Source of the DNA: Pseudomonadota bacterium
Lineage (GTDB): Bacteria; Pseudomonadota; Gammaproteobacteria; Steroidobacterales; Steroidobacteraceae
NCBI GenBank assembly: GCA_021826035.1
Contig: JAKBBE010000028.1
Coordinates: forward strand, 1-28,610
Direction: 5' to 3'
Length of the DNA stretch: 28,610 nucleotides
How positions within the stretch are numbered: position 1 is the first letter of the stretch; each line of letters starts with the position of its first letter. The position numbers were made by a program, and so were the translations under genes. Of this stretch, positions 17,124 through 25,111 are shown in pieces. Under the pieces are notes generated by a model. The model made no database searches, had not been told where the DNA came from, and saw nothing but the letters and a program-made list of their open reading frames with translations.

Positions 17124-18296
17124 TCAGCCTCCATTGGTCAGACGGGCCCGCTGCAATGCAGCGCGCACCTGGAACTCGCGCAACGGCACGAACACCCCCT
17201 GGCGGCGCACGTCCCGCTGCCCGCGGCGACTGAGAATCAGACGCAGAAACTCCTGCACAACCGGCGAGAGCTGCCCACCTGGACGCAGATTCACGTTCGC
17301 ATAGATCACGCGGCTGAGCGGATAGCGCGCCAGCGCGACATTCGTATACGTCGGGGAGCGTGCCTGGGCACCCCGGCCCAGCGCGAGGATCTTCACCCCC
17401 GCATCGACGAAGGCGAGGCCGGTATAACCGATGCTCTCCGGATCCGCAGCGATGCGCCGGGCGAGCGGGAACACCGTGCGACTGAAGCGCATCCCCTTGC
17501 GCCAGTGCCCGCGCCGCCCGGCCCGATCGAGCACACGTTCGCGCACGAACTCCTCGAACCCGTTCCAGGGCTTGATGCCATAGACGTGGATCGGCCGATT
17601 CGCCCAGGCCCCGCGTGCCCCCACGGCCCCCCAGGTCAGCGCAGGGCGATCCCCGCGCAGGTGCGAACGGGAGAAGATGGCATCGAGCTGCGTGAGCGTC
17701 AGGCGCTTGACCGGATTGCGGGGATTGACGATGACGGCTACGGCATCTAAGTAACCGAAGTGGCGCCACGAGCCCCCGGATACCGGAATGCTGGTCGGCC
17801 GATAGCCGTACTTGGCCCGGAACGACGTGACGTCGGTCGGCTTCAGCTCCCGCGAAACGAACGCGACATCGAGACGTCCTTCCCGCAACGCCGTTGCGCC
17901 GTCGCTGCCCTCGAACGGCGGACCGAACACGACATGCACCTGCGGATAGTCGTGCGCGAACGAGCGCAGCCACGAACGCACGAGCGCCGGCATCGTGTCC
18001 GAACACATCAATCGCAGCGTGCCGCTCAGCGTCCGGGCGTAATGTGGCCTAAAGCGCTTCAATCGAGGATCCAGCGTCGGCTGGAGCACTTCTGAGCCCG
18101 GCAGCGTGCGACCCTCGCGCATCCCGGCGAGATCCTGTGCACGCGTCTGCACGGCGTGGATGGGCGCCGGCGGCAACTGCCACTCCACCGTCGCCGGCCC
18201 ACCGACCCCCGCGCCCGCCCAGGCACACCCCGGTCCCGCCAGCCCGAGCGCCGCGGCCCCGGCCCACACCGTGAGTGCAGATCGGCTCCGCCTCAT
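17124..18296 (-). CDS. PstS-like periplasmic substrate-binding protein
   Basis: This 390-residue exported protein has an N-terminal hydrophobic signal ending around AWA (residue 27). A Cys at 24 is preceded by GPG, a poor lipobox, so it is probably soluble. From residue 90 it follows the PBP-like fold of the PstS superfamily: SGTLRLMCSDTMPALVRSWL, then a YPQVHVVF strand, EGSDGATALREGRLDVAFVSRELK, and YLDAVAVIVNPRNPVKRLTLTQLDAIFS. The later IGYTGLAFVD and YPLSRVIYANVN segments are also typical of this group. The PstS phosphate loop is altered (CSDTMP in place of the usual GS/GA-rich loop), so phosphate should not be assumed. The gene overlaps the receptor gene by 4 bp and no ABC permease or ATPase gene is nearby. 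It probably receives ligand from, or works with, the receptor. Confidence 0.85.
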   Translation of the reverse strand: MRRSRSALTVWAGAAALGLAGPGCAWAGAGVGGPATVEWQLPPAPIHAVQTRAQDLAGMREGRTLPGSEVLQPTLDPRLKRFRPHYARTLSGTLRLMCSDTMPALVRSWLRSFAHDYPQVHVVFGPPFEGSDGATALREGRLDVAFVSRELKPTDVTSFRAKYGYRPTSIPVSGGSWRHFGYLDAVAVIVNPRNPVKRLTLTQLDAIFSRSHLRGDRPALTWGAVGARGAWANRPIHVYGIKPWNGFEEFVRERVLDRAGRRGHWRKGMRFSRTVFPLARRIAADPESIGYTGLAFVDAGVKILALGRGAQARSPTYTNVALARYPLSRVIYANVNLRPGGQLSPVVQEFLRLILSRRGQRDVRRQGVFVPLREFQVRAALQRARLTNGG

Positions 18297-20836
18297 TGCA
18301 GATACACCCGCGCCGCGAGCGTGAAGGTGCGCGGCGCTCCGGGCAGGACACTGAGATTATTGGTGAATCCAGAGCTCTGGTAATAGGTGGCATCGAGCAA
18401 GTTGGTCACCTTGAAGGTCAGCGTGTACTTTGAGCGCACGTAATAGAGCGCAGTGTCGACCCGCGTATAGGCCGGCAAGATCAACATCGGCTCGGCGCCG
18501 GTCGGGCTGATGCCATTGCGCTGGCCGTCATGAATGAGCCCGAGCCCGAACCCAAAACCCCGCAGCGCCGGCGTCGAGAACTGATATCGCGACCAGAGGT
18601 GTTCGGCCATTCGCGGCACGTTCGGCAGCTGCAACCCGATCTCGTACGGGTCGGTGGACTGCGTGACCTGTGCGCGCGTATAGGCCGCCCCGGCGGTGAT
18701 CTGCCAATTTGGCAGCGGCCGGGCATTCAACTCGAACTCCACGCCCTTGGATTGCGCCGTGCCCACCTGCTCGTAGCAGGTTCCATAGTTGGCGCAGGCG
18801 AAATGGCTGAAGGTATTCTTCTCGTCGATCCGAAACAGCGCGAGCGTGGAGTCGAATCGGCCATGCTGAAAGCTGTCCTTCTCCCCTACCTCGTACTGCG
18901 TCGCCGACGTGGGCACAAAATTGCTCGTGCCGTCGATGCTGATGGCGTTCGAGGCCGGCGGCTCGAACGACGTGCTGTAGCTGGCGTACAGACTCCAGTG
19001 CTTGTCCGGCTGATAGACGATGCCGCCCATAGGCAACACGTCGTGCGCCGTCGACACAGACTCTGCCGACCAACTCCCGAGAATCGGATAGAAAGTTCGC
19101 TGCCACTGCTTGTCGTAAGCGTAGCGCAGGCCGATCGAACCCTTCCAATGGTGCCCGAACGACAACTCATCGGCCATGTACGCCCCGAAATTCTCGATCA
19201 CCTCGTTGCGGTCATCGAGGAGCGTGCTGTGCCCCGGCGCCACCAATGGCAGCGAGGAGAGCGGCGGCACATTCGCGTAACTCGGATCGTAGATGCTGAT
19301 GTTTAGTGAGTCCGGGCCAGTCGCGGGTGCATTGAAGAACTGCGTGCGATCCTCATAGGCCGAATCCCGGCCGACGGTCAACCCCGCCACCATGCTGTGC
19401 GTGATGCCCAGCGTACCGAACTTCATCTGCAGGTGCGTATCGGCATAATGGTAGCCACGCTGATTCACCTGACCACGGGCGCGCCGCTGGATGAATTGCA
19501 GATTCTTGCTGATCGCGTACATGTCAAAGCCGTGCGCCTCGTCCGTGTGCCACACATCACGCGTCTCCAGGTGCCACGTCCAGCCGTTGGCGAACCGATG
19601 CACGAAGAACATCGACAGGACGCTGCCATGCTCCGTCCCGTAATCGTTCGGCTGCTGGTAGCGGGTCGTGATGGGCGCCACCAGATTGATGTCGTTGTTG
19701 GGCGCGACCAGGTAACTGTCGTAGCTGTATCGAAGCGCCTGGTAGACGTATTGCAGCGTCAGCTTCGTCGCCGCGGAGATGCGCCACGTGAAGCTCGGTG
19801 CGAGGTAGATATTGCGGTTGTAGGCGTACGTGCGGTAGGTGTCGGCATTCTGGTCGGAAAAGATGAGTCGATAGAGAAAATGACGATTGCCGGCGATCGG
19901 TCCGGTCGCGTCCATCCCGGCCGTGAATCCCGGCCGCTGGGTCACCCCGACACCGTGCCCGTCGTAGGTCGTGCCGATCGCCGACAGCTCGACCGACGTG
20001 CGGGGTTGGGGCTTTTTAGTCACCAGGTTGATGAACCCGCCGGGCTGCTCCTCGCCGTTCATCACCGAGGCGGGCCCGCGCACCACATCGATGCGCTGGA
20101 TGCCGATCGTCACCGGGGAGCCGAAGCGGGTCTCCAGGCCCGGCAGTCCGTCCACCAGGATCGAATTCTGGTCATTTGCACCGCTCTCGAAGCCGCGGAA
20201 CACGATGTCGTAGCCGGTCGAGCCGGCGCTCTGGATGCCGGTCATGTAGGAGTAGAGCGAAGAGACCTGCTGCGCCTCGATGGCATGCATGAAGCTCTGC
20301 GTGTAGGTCGAGATGGAGAACGGGGTATCTTTGGCCGGGAGATTCATCTTCATGGCACTGAAGCCCGCCTTGGAGATGAATCGCGCCTCGACCAGAACCG
20401 TCTGCAAGGCCGGAGGTCGCTTGCGCACCCGAGCTGGGCTAATCGTGGGCCGCGGCGGCGGGGAATCGGGTGCAACCGAGCTTTGCGACGGAGGCGATGG
20501 GCGATCCGTGGTACCGGCACGACGGATCGCGATGGTGCGCGCATTCACCCGGGTGAACGTGAAGCCGGAGCCAAGGAGCAGCCGCTGCAATGCCGCACGG
20601 GCACCCATGCGTCCGGTGAGTCGGTGCGCCTGGAGGTGCTCGAGCGCCCGGTAATCGAACAACAGCTGCAGGTGCGCCTGGTGCGCGAACGCGCGCAGAG
20701 CTGCGGGCATCGGCTGCGCGGAAATGTTGAATGCGATCGAATGGTCTGCGGCAGCTGCGATCGGCGCGCTCGCCATCGAGGCGCAAAGCAGCAGAGCCAT
20801 CGGCAAGATCCACCGCCATCGTGCGATGCGTAGCAT
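18293..20836 (-). CDS. TonB-dependent outer-membrane receptor with STN signalling domain (FecA/FpvA type)
   Basis: The protein is 847 residues. A signal peptide ends near residue 30. The STN (secretin/TonB N-terminal) domain covers about 33-105 and contacts a FecR-type regulator in the periplasm. A Pro/Ser-rich linker covers 108-142, and a TonB-box-like TVLVEAR lies at 146-152. The plug domain runs about 165-278, with FRGFESGANDQNSILVDGLPG and IDVVRGPASVMNGEEQPGGFINLVTKKP. The rest is a siderophore-receptor-type beta-barrel with YEVGEKDSF-type strands. The last residue is Gln rather than the usual aromatic one, a small oddity for Bam recognition. GAGGGGG precedes the start. It is expected to import a ferric-siderophore-like or other large ligand with TonB energy and to signal ligand binding to the upstream FecR/FecI pair. 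Confidence 0.95.
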   Translation of the reverse strand: MLRIARWRWILPMALLLCASMASAPIAAAADHSIAFNISAQPMPAALRAFAHQAHLQLLFDYRALEHLQAHRLTGRMGARAALQRLLLGSGFTFTRVNARTIAIRRAGTTDRPSPPSQSSVAPDSPPPRPTISPARVRKRPPALQTVLVEARFISKAGFSAMKMNLPAKDTPFSISTYTQSFMHAIEAQQVSSLYSYMTGIQSAGSTGYDIVFRGFESGANDQNSILVDGLPGLETRFGSPVTIGIQRIDVVRGPASVMNGEEQPGGFINLVTKKPQPRTSVELSAIGTTYDGHGVGVTQRPGFTAGMDATGPIAGNRHFLYRLIFSDQNADTYRTYAYNRNIYLAPSFTWRISAATKLTLQYVYQALRYSYDSYLVAPNNDINLVAPITTRYQQPNDYGTEHGSVLSMFFVHRFANGWTWHLETRDVWHTDEAHGFDMYAISKNLQFIQRRARGQVNQRGYHYADTHLQMKFGTLGITHSMVAGLTVGRDSAYEDRTQFFNAPATGPDSLNISIYDPSYANVPPLSSLPLVAPGHSTLLDDRNEVIENFGAYMADELSFGHHWKGSIGLRYAYDKQWQRTFYPILGSWSAESVSTAHDVLPMGGIVYQPDKHWSLYASYSTSFEPPASNAISIDGTSNFVPTSATQYEVGEKDSFQHGRFDSTLALFRIDEKNTFSHFACANYGTCYEQVGTAQSKGVEFELNARPLPNWQITAGAAYTRAQVTQSTDPYEIGLQLPNVPRMAEHLWSRYQFSTPALRGFGFGLGLIHDGQRNGISPTGAEPMLILPAYTRVDTALYYVRSKYTLTFKVTNLLDATYYQSSGFTNNLSVLPGAPRTFTLAARVYLQ

Positions 20837-20875
20837 GCGACCCCCTCAGTCGTTTTCTTCGTGTGCCTGAGTGTC

Positions 20876-20897
20876 GACGGATGGCGCCGGAGTTTCC
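20876..20897 (-). promoter_or_regulatory. Possible ECF-type promoter before the receptor gene
   Basis: In the 77-bp gap between the FecR-like gene and the receptor, the minus strand reads GGAAAC (20897-20892), then 12 bases, then CGTC (20879-20876). These resemble ECF -35 (GGAAnn) and -10 (CGTC) elements, but the spacing is 4-5 bp shorter than the usual 16-17. I mark it only because surface-signalling systems commonly place the sigma-controlled promoter exactly here. Confidence 0.2.
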
Positions 20898-20913
20898 TAT
20901 ACCGCCATCATCC

Positions 20914-21930
20914 TCACTTGGTAGCGGAACGGTACAGCAGGATCGTGTGATGCGGGCCGGGCAGGGACTGGATGTTGAACGAGCGGGCGAGGGCCGCGAC
21001 GAAACTGTGCACGGCGAGGACCCGGAACGTTCCGCCGATGCGCAGTCCCCCGAGCGCCGGGTCGGCGATGACGATCTTGCGGTAATTGGAGCGGTTGAAC
21101 TGCGCAACGGCCCGACCGAGCGTCTCACCGCGGAAATTGAGCCGGCGTCGCAGCCACTGCAGCTGTCGCGTGATCTCTCGGGCAGAGCTATGGCGCACCA
21201 CGACGCGATGCGCCGTCACCATGGCCTCATCGTCGGCCCACAGCACCGGTAAGGCGCCTGCCGAAACGCCCGAGACGCCGGCCGGCGGCAGCACCGCGAC
21301 CCGGCCCCGGCGAACGAAGATCTGCACGGTATGCGCATCCTGGCGCCGCACGTCGAATACGGTGCCCACGTCGCGCACAGTGCGCCCATCAGCGCGGACA
21401 TGGAACGGCCAGCGATCATGGTGGATGACGTTGAATTGCGCCTCTCCATGCATCAGGACCACGGTCCGCGTCGCGCGAGTGAACTGCACGCGCAGTTCGG
21501 TGTTCGCATTGAGGGTCACAACCGTACCGTCGGTGAGCATTACGCGCGAGAGCGTACCGGGACCGGTGCGAATCATCTCGACCGCGCCGCGAGGGGTGAA
21601 ATTCCACCACGTCAGCAGGCCCGCCAGGGCCGCCGCGACCGCCACTGCAGCCGCGCCATGGCGGCGCAACCGTGGAGCGACCGTAAGCCGCGCTCCTCTG
21701 CGCTCGCCGGCCGGCGCCAGCAGATCCGCGTCGATGGCATCGCTCCGCGGGCGCAGCCGCGCCAGGCGCTCGGTCCGGGCCCAGGCCTCAGCCAGCCGCA
21801 GATAGGCGGCGCGATGGCGCGGATCTGCCAGTAGCCACGCCGCGAGCTCCGCGTCGACAGCCGCGCCGCGCGCGTCACCGCGGGCGATCCACGCTGCTGC
21901 GCGTTCCTCAATGTTCGTCGCTTCACTCAT
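20914..21930 (-). CDS. FecR-family transmembrane sigma regulator
   Basis: The 338-residue protein has the standard FecR layout. A cytoplasmic N-terminal region (DUF4880-like, residues about 8-50) has the conserved Trp-rich pattern AAAWIARGDA, AAWLLADPRHRAAYLRLAEAW. One transmembrane helix lies at about 91-109. A periplasmic FecR domain follows from about 117 (GPGTLSRVMLTDGTVVTLNANTELRV, then VVLMHGEAQFNV, then VRDVGTVFDVR). The C-terminal 80 residues form a small STN-like module (GRAVAQFNRSNYRKIVI), the usual partner of the receptor's signalling domain. Members relay ligand occupancy of the receptor to the cognate ECF sigma factor, acting as anti-sigma or activator, often with regulated proteolysis. 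The start overlaps the sigma gene's end by 8 bp, so the two are coupled in translation. Confidence 0.93.
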   Translation of the reverse strand: MSEATNIEERAAAWIARGDARGAAVDAELAAWLLADPRHRAAYLRLAEAWARTERLARLRPRSDAIDADLLAPAGERRGARLTVAPRLRRHGAAAVAVAAALAGLLTWWNFTPRGAVEMIRTGPGTLSRVMLTDGTVVTLNANTELRVQFTRATRTVVLMHGEAQFNVIHHDRWPFHVRADGRTVRDVGTVFDVRRQDAHTVQIFVRRGRVAVLPPAGVSGVSAGALPVLWADDEAMVTAHRVVVRHSSAREITRQLQWLRRRLNFRGETLGRAVAQFNRSNYRKIVIADPALGGLRIGGTFRVLAVHSFVAALARSFNIQSLPGPHHTILLYRSATK

Positions 21931-22501
21931 GACGTTTCAACCGGCGCGCCAGGCGACCGGCCAGTGAGTACGGCTGGTCCGAACCCACCTCGCGGGCAAA
22001 CAACGCCTCGGCGCAGCGGCGAACCGCACGCGCGAGCAATTGCTCCACGGTACTTTCCTTGATGCACAGCCGCACGGCGATTTCACGCTGGGACAACCCA
22101 TAGACGCGTCGCAGCGTCAGGGCCTGCCGACAGCGTTCCGGAAGCTCCGCAACGCACTCGGCGAGCAGCGCCAGCTCCTGGTGGGCATTGACGATTTCCT
22201 CCACCTGCGCCGATTCGTCGAGCACATCGAGCGCGGCGATATCGGCAACCAGATTGATCGGCACGACGTCCCGATGCCGCAGCCAGTCGAGCGCGACGTT
22301 GCGTGCCACCGTCAGCGCAAATGCGCGAACGGAGCGGATCTCGGCACTGGATTCGCCCTGCGCGCTCAACAGGCGCGCGTAGGTTTCCTGCAGGAGTTCA
22401 TCAACGTCCGCCACGTTGTGCGCGTATCGGAACAGGAACGCCCGCAGGAGCCCCTCGCATTCCAGGGCCTCGAGAAGATACCGACTGACAGCTCCGGCCA
22501 C
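21923..22501 (-). CDS. FecI-type ECF sigma factor
   Basis: This 192-residue protein starts at a GTG (22501). Sigma region 2 covers about residues 15-85, with DVDELLQETYARLL and VRAFALTVARNVALDWLRHR, which are diagnostic for the FecI group. Region 4 covers about 110-165, with LPERCRQALTLRRVYGLSQREIAVRLCIKESTVEQLLARAVRRC, the helix-turn-helix that reads the -35 element. A basic C-terminal tail (GRLARRLKRHE) follows and overlaps the regulator gene by 8 bp. It should direct RNA polymerase to the receptor operon when the receptor is occupied. I see no recognisable Fur box upstream, so iron control is not supported directly. The SD is G-only (GGGGGG) and lies in an inverted repeat (separate entry). 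Confidence 0.95.
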   Translation of the reverse strand: MAGAVSRYLLEALECEGLLRAFLFRYAHNVADVDELLQETYARLLSAQGESSAEIRSVRAFALTVARNVALDWLRHRDVVPINLVADIAALDVLDESAQVEEIVNAHQELALLAECVAELPERCRQALTLRRVYGLSQREIAVRLCIKESTVEQLLARAVRRCAEALFAREVGSDQPYSLAGRLARRLKRHE

Positions 22502-22504
22502 TCA

Positions 22505-22552
22505 CTTGCCCCCCCGCGGACGAGCATGCGCCGTCAGTTTTGGGGGTGCAAG
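22505..22552 (-). promoter_or_regulatory. Leader inverted repeat covering the sigma-gene ribosome binding site
   Basis: Bases 22505-22515 pair with 22542-22552 in 10 of 11 positions (one C/T mismatch, loop 26 nt). On the transcript the 3' arm is a run of seven G that serves as the only plausible ribosome binding site, about 7 nt before the GTG start. A folded leader would hide that site. It could also be a protein-binding operator. Confidence 0.4.
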
Positions 22553-22587
22553 GGAGTTCCGGTCATTTCAACCGGATGGGCATTCCG

Positions 22588-22627
22588 AGACGGCCGCGAG
22601 TGTAGGAAGGGAGCGCTTCGGCCGTCT
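22588..22627 (-). terminator. Stem-loop after zwf, possible terminator
   Basis: A perfect 9-bp inverted repeat (22588-22596 and 22619-22627, loop 22 nt) begins 18 bases past the zwf stop on the minus strand. It probably separates the pentose-phosphate operon from the sigma-factor operon. No T-run follows, so it may be a Rho-assisted end or an mRNA-stabilising hairpin. Confidence 0.35.
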
Positions 22628-22645
22628 ACAGCGCGTGGTATGCGC

Positions 22646-24025
22646 CTACTCGGACAGGTCCGGGTTGTACCATCCTTCCGGCGGCGCGACGCGGTCCGCC
22701 TCCGGCGGGCCCCAGGTTCCGGGCTCGTACGGATAGACCGGCGTGTCGGCCTTCAGCACCGGATCGACGATGCGCCAGGCCTCCTCCACGTAGTCCTCAC
22801 GAGCGAACAGGGTGCGCTCCCCGGCCATCGCATCGGTGAGCACCCGTTCATAGGCGTCCATTTCGTTGGCGCCCTCGTGACGGCTGGCGAGCAGCTCGTT
22901 GGTCTGGCCAATGCCGAGTTCGGCTTCGTCCATCACGTTCAGGCCGATGGCCATTTCCGTCTGCGGGCTGATGCGGAAGCGGAAATAGTCGTGTTGCGGC
23001 GTGCAGCCCGGGTATACGGCCGGCGGTCGGCGCAGATGAGCCACCACCTCGGTGCACGTGACGGGCAGCGACTTGCCGGCGCGGATGTAAAACGGCACGC
23101 CCTGCCACCGCCAGTTGTCGACCGCCAGTCGCAGCGCCGCGTAGGTCTCGGTCTTCGATCCGGCCGCGACACCGGGCTCGTTCAGATAGCCGCGGAACTG
23201 GCCGCGTACCAAGCCTGAGGTCGTCAGCTCCGGAATCGCTTTGAGAACCTTCACCTTCTCGTCGCGGATCGACTCGCTGTCGGTGCGGGCCGGGGGTTCC
23301 ATGGCGACGTTGGCCAGCACCTGGAACAGGTGGTTCTGCACCACGTCGCGCACGGCACCGACCGGGTCGTAGAACGCGCCGCGGCCCTGGATGCCGAAGT
23401 TCTCGGCCATCGTGATCTGCACGCTCTTGATGTAATCACGGTTCCAGAACGCCTCCAGCAGCGCGTTGGTGAACCGGAAGAACACCATGTTGTGCACCGG
23501 CCGCTTGCCCAGATAGTGATCGATGCGGAAGATGTGATCCTCATCGAACGAGCCGAGCAGGATGGCGTTCAGCTCACGGGCCGATTGCAAATCGCGCCCA
23601 AACGGCTTCTCGACCACGACGCGCGCACCAGCCTCGGTACAGCCGGCCTGGGCGAGCTGCTCGACGACCTTGCCGAACAGCGAAGGAGGTATGGCGAGGT
23701 AATGTGCCGGCCGGTGCGCATTGCCGAGGAGCTTGCGCAGTGCGCTGAAGGTCGCGCCATCGGAGTAGTCCCCATCCACATAGGCCAGCAGCTGCGTCAG
23801 CTTGGCAAAGGCCGCCTCATCGACTCCGCCACCGTGTTTCTCGAGGCTGTCCCGGGCCCGGGCCCGCAACTGCTCGATCCCCCAGCCCGCCTTGGCCACG
23901 CCGATGACCGGCACATTGAGCGTGCCGCGCTTCACCATGGCCTGCAGAGCCGGGAAGACCTTCTTGTACGCCAGATCTCCGGTCGCCCCGAAGAATACCA
24001 ACGCGTCGTTGTGGATTTCGTTCAT
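22646..24025 (-). CDS. zwf: Glucose-6-phosphate 1-dehydrogenase
   Basis: The 459-residue enzyme oxidises glucose-6-phosphate to 6-phosphogluconolactone with reduction of NAD(P)+. The N-terminal coenzyme motif is [17 protein letters not shown] (residues 11-27). EKPFG contains Lys140. The substrate signature is RIDHYLGK (residues 168-174, His170). The catalytic-base histidine is His232 in VVQNHLFQV. The usual YVRTGK motif near residue 315 reads YIRAGKSLP. Overall it is a divergent but complete member, slightly shorter than E. coli Zwf (491). The ATG at 24025 follows a GGGAG ribosome binding site; an extension to 24220 lies inside gnd. It is the last gene of the tal-glk-pgi-gnd-zwf operon, 22 bp after gnd. 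Confidence 0.95.
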   Translation of the reverse strand: MNEIHNDALVFFGATGDLAYKKVFPALQAMVKRGTLNVPVIGVAKAGWGIEQLRARARDSLEKHGGGVDEAAFAKLTQLLAYVDGDYSDGATFSALRKLLGNAHRPAHYLAIPPSLFGKVVEQLAQAGCTEAGARVVVEKPFGRDLQSARELNAILLGSFDEDHIFRIDHYLGKRPVHNMVFFRFTNALLEAFWNRDYIKSVQITMAENFGIQGRGAFYDPVGAVRDVVQNHLFQVLANVAMEPPARTDSESIRDEKVKVLKAIPELTTSGLVRGQFRGYLNEPGVAAGSKTETYAALRLAVDNWRWQGVPFYIRAGKSLPVTCTEVVAHLRRPPAVYPGCTPQHDYFRFRISPQTEMAIGLNVMDEAELGIGQTNELLASRHEGANEMDAYERVLTDAMAGERTLFAREDYVEEAWRIVDPVLKADTPVYPYEPGTWGPPEADRVAPPEGWYNPDLSE

Positions 24026-24047
24026 AGGAATCTCCCGCCATCCTGAC

Positions 24048-25064
24048 TCACTTCGAGGGTTTCTCGAGGTGTCCACCGAACCCATAGCGCATCGCGGAGA
24101 GTACCTTGGCCTGGAAGTCCGCCTCACCCCGGGAGCTGAAGCGCTCGTACAGCGCGGTGGTGAGCACCGGCGCCGGCTGTCCCTCGTCGATCGCCGCCTT
24201 GATCGTCCAGCGGCCTTCACCGGAGTCCGACACCCGTCCGGCGAATTTCGCCAACGGCGGATCCTGCTGCAACGCCGCAGCGGTCAGATCGAGCAGCCAG
24301 GAGGCGATCACGCTGCCACGACGCCAGACTTCGGTGATGTCCGGCAGGTTCAGGTCGTACTGGTAGTGCTGCGGATCGCGCAGCGGAGTGGTCTCCGCGT
24401 CGACCTCGCTGGCGCGCTTGCCGACGTTCGCCGCCCGCAGGATGCCGAGACCCTCGGCATACGCGGCCATCAGGCCGTATTCGATTCCGTTGTGGACCAT
24501 CTTGACGAAATGGCCGGCGCCGCTCGGTCCGCAGTGCAGGTACCCCAGCTCGGCGGTACCGTCGGCTGCCTCTCGACCGGGCGTACGCGCGATCGTGCCG
24601 ATCCCGGGCGCAAGCTCGGCGAAGATCGGATCGAGCGACTTCACCGCGGCGCGGTCGCCGCCGATCATCATGCAGTAGCCGCGCTCCAGACCCCAGACGC
24701 CGCCGCTCGTGCCCACGTCGAGGTAGCGAATGCCCTTCGCGGCGAGCGCCTGAGAGCGGCGGATGTCATCGATGTAGTAGGAGTTGCCGCCGTCGATGAC
24801 GATATCCCCTGTGGCGAGCAGCGGAATCAGCTCCGCCAGGGTGTCATCCACGACCGCCGCCGGCACCATCAGCCACACGGCGCGTGGCGTCTTCAGCTTC
24901 TTGACGAACTCGGCGAGCGAGGCGGCGCCAGTGGCCTTCTCCTTGACCAGGCCGGCGACGGCATCCGCCGACCGGTCGTACACCACACAGTCGTGGCCAC
25001 CCTTCAGGAGGCGCCTGACCATGTTGGCACCCATGCGTCCGAGGCCGATCATTCCGAGTTGCAT
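24048..25064 (-). CDS. gnd: 6-phosphogluconate dehydrogenase (decarboxylating), short type
   Basis: This 338-residue enzyme belongs to the short (about 300-340 residue) clade of 6-phosphogluconate dehydrogenases; E. coli Gnd has 468. It converts 6-phosphogluconate to ribulose-5-phosphate and CO2. The N-terminal Rossmann motif is [13 protein letters not shown]. Substrate-binding GNSYYIDD (93-100) and SGG (120-122) are present. The catalytic segment is [20 protein letters not shown], with Lys188, Asn192 and Glu195. The second strand ends VVYDRS: the acidic Asp30, where NADP+-specific forms usually have Asn-Arg, suggests a preference for NAD+ (inference). A strong AAGGAG lies before the ATG. A weak hairpin (about 25082-25104) sits between pgi and gnd. 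Together with zwf it forms the oxidative branch. Confidence 0.95.
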   Translation of the reverse strand: MQLGMIGLGRMGANMVRRLLKGGHDCVVYDRSADAVAGLVKEKATGAASLAEFVKKLKTPRAVWLMVPAAVVDDTLAELIPLLATGDIVIDGGNSYYIDDIRRSQALAAKGIRYLDVGTSGGVWGLERGYCMMIGGDRAAVKSLDPIFAELAPGIGTIARTPGREAADGTAELGYLHCGPSGAGHFVKMVHNGIEYGLMAAYAEGLGILRAANVGKRASEVDAETTPLRDPQHYQYDLNLPDITEVWRRGSVIASWLLDLTAAALQQDPPLAKFAGRVSDSGEGRWTIKAAIDEGQPAPVLTTALYERFSSRGEADFQAKVLSAMRYGFGGHLEKPSK

Positions 25065-25111
25065 GAAATCTCCTTAAACTACGGGCGGCTGACCGCTCAG
25101 CGCCGCCGCAC

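Noticed and set aside
17120..17134. Start of the propeller gene at ATG 17134
   Set aside because: It lies within the end of the binding-protein gene, while GGAGG sits 8 bases before ATG 17119 and the signal peptide begins there.
19397..20833. 478-residue plus-strand frame opposite the TonB receptor
   Set aside because: Shadow frame; the minus-strand receptor has STN, plug and barrel signatures over its full length.
22502..22645. Fur box upstream of the FecI-like sigma gene
   Set aside because: No GATAAT-rich 19-bp palindrome is present; the gap is GC-rich, so direct iron control is not supported by sequence.
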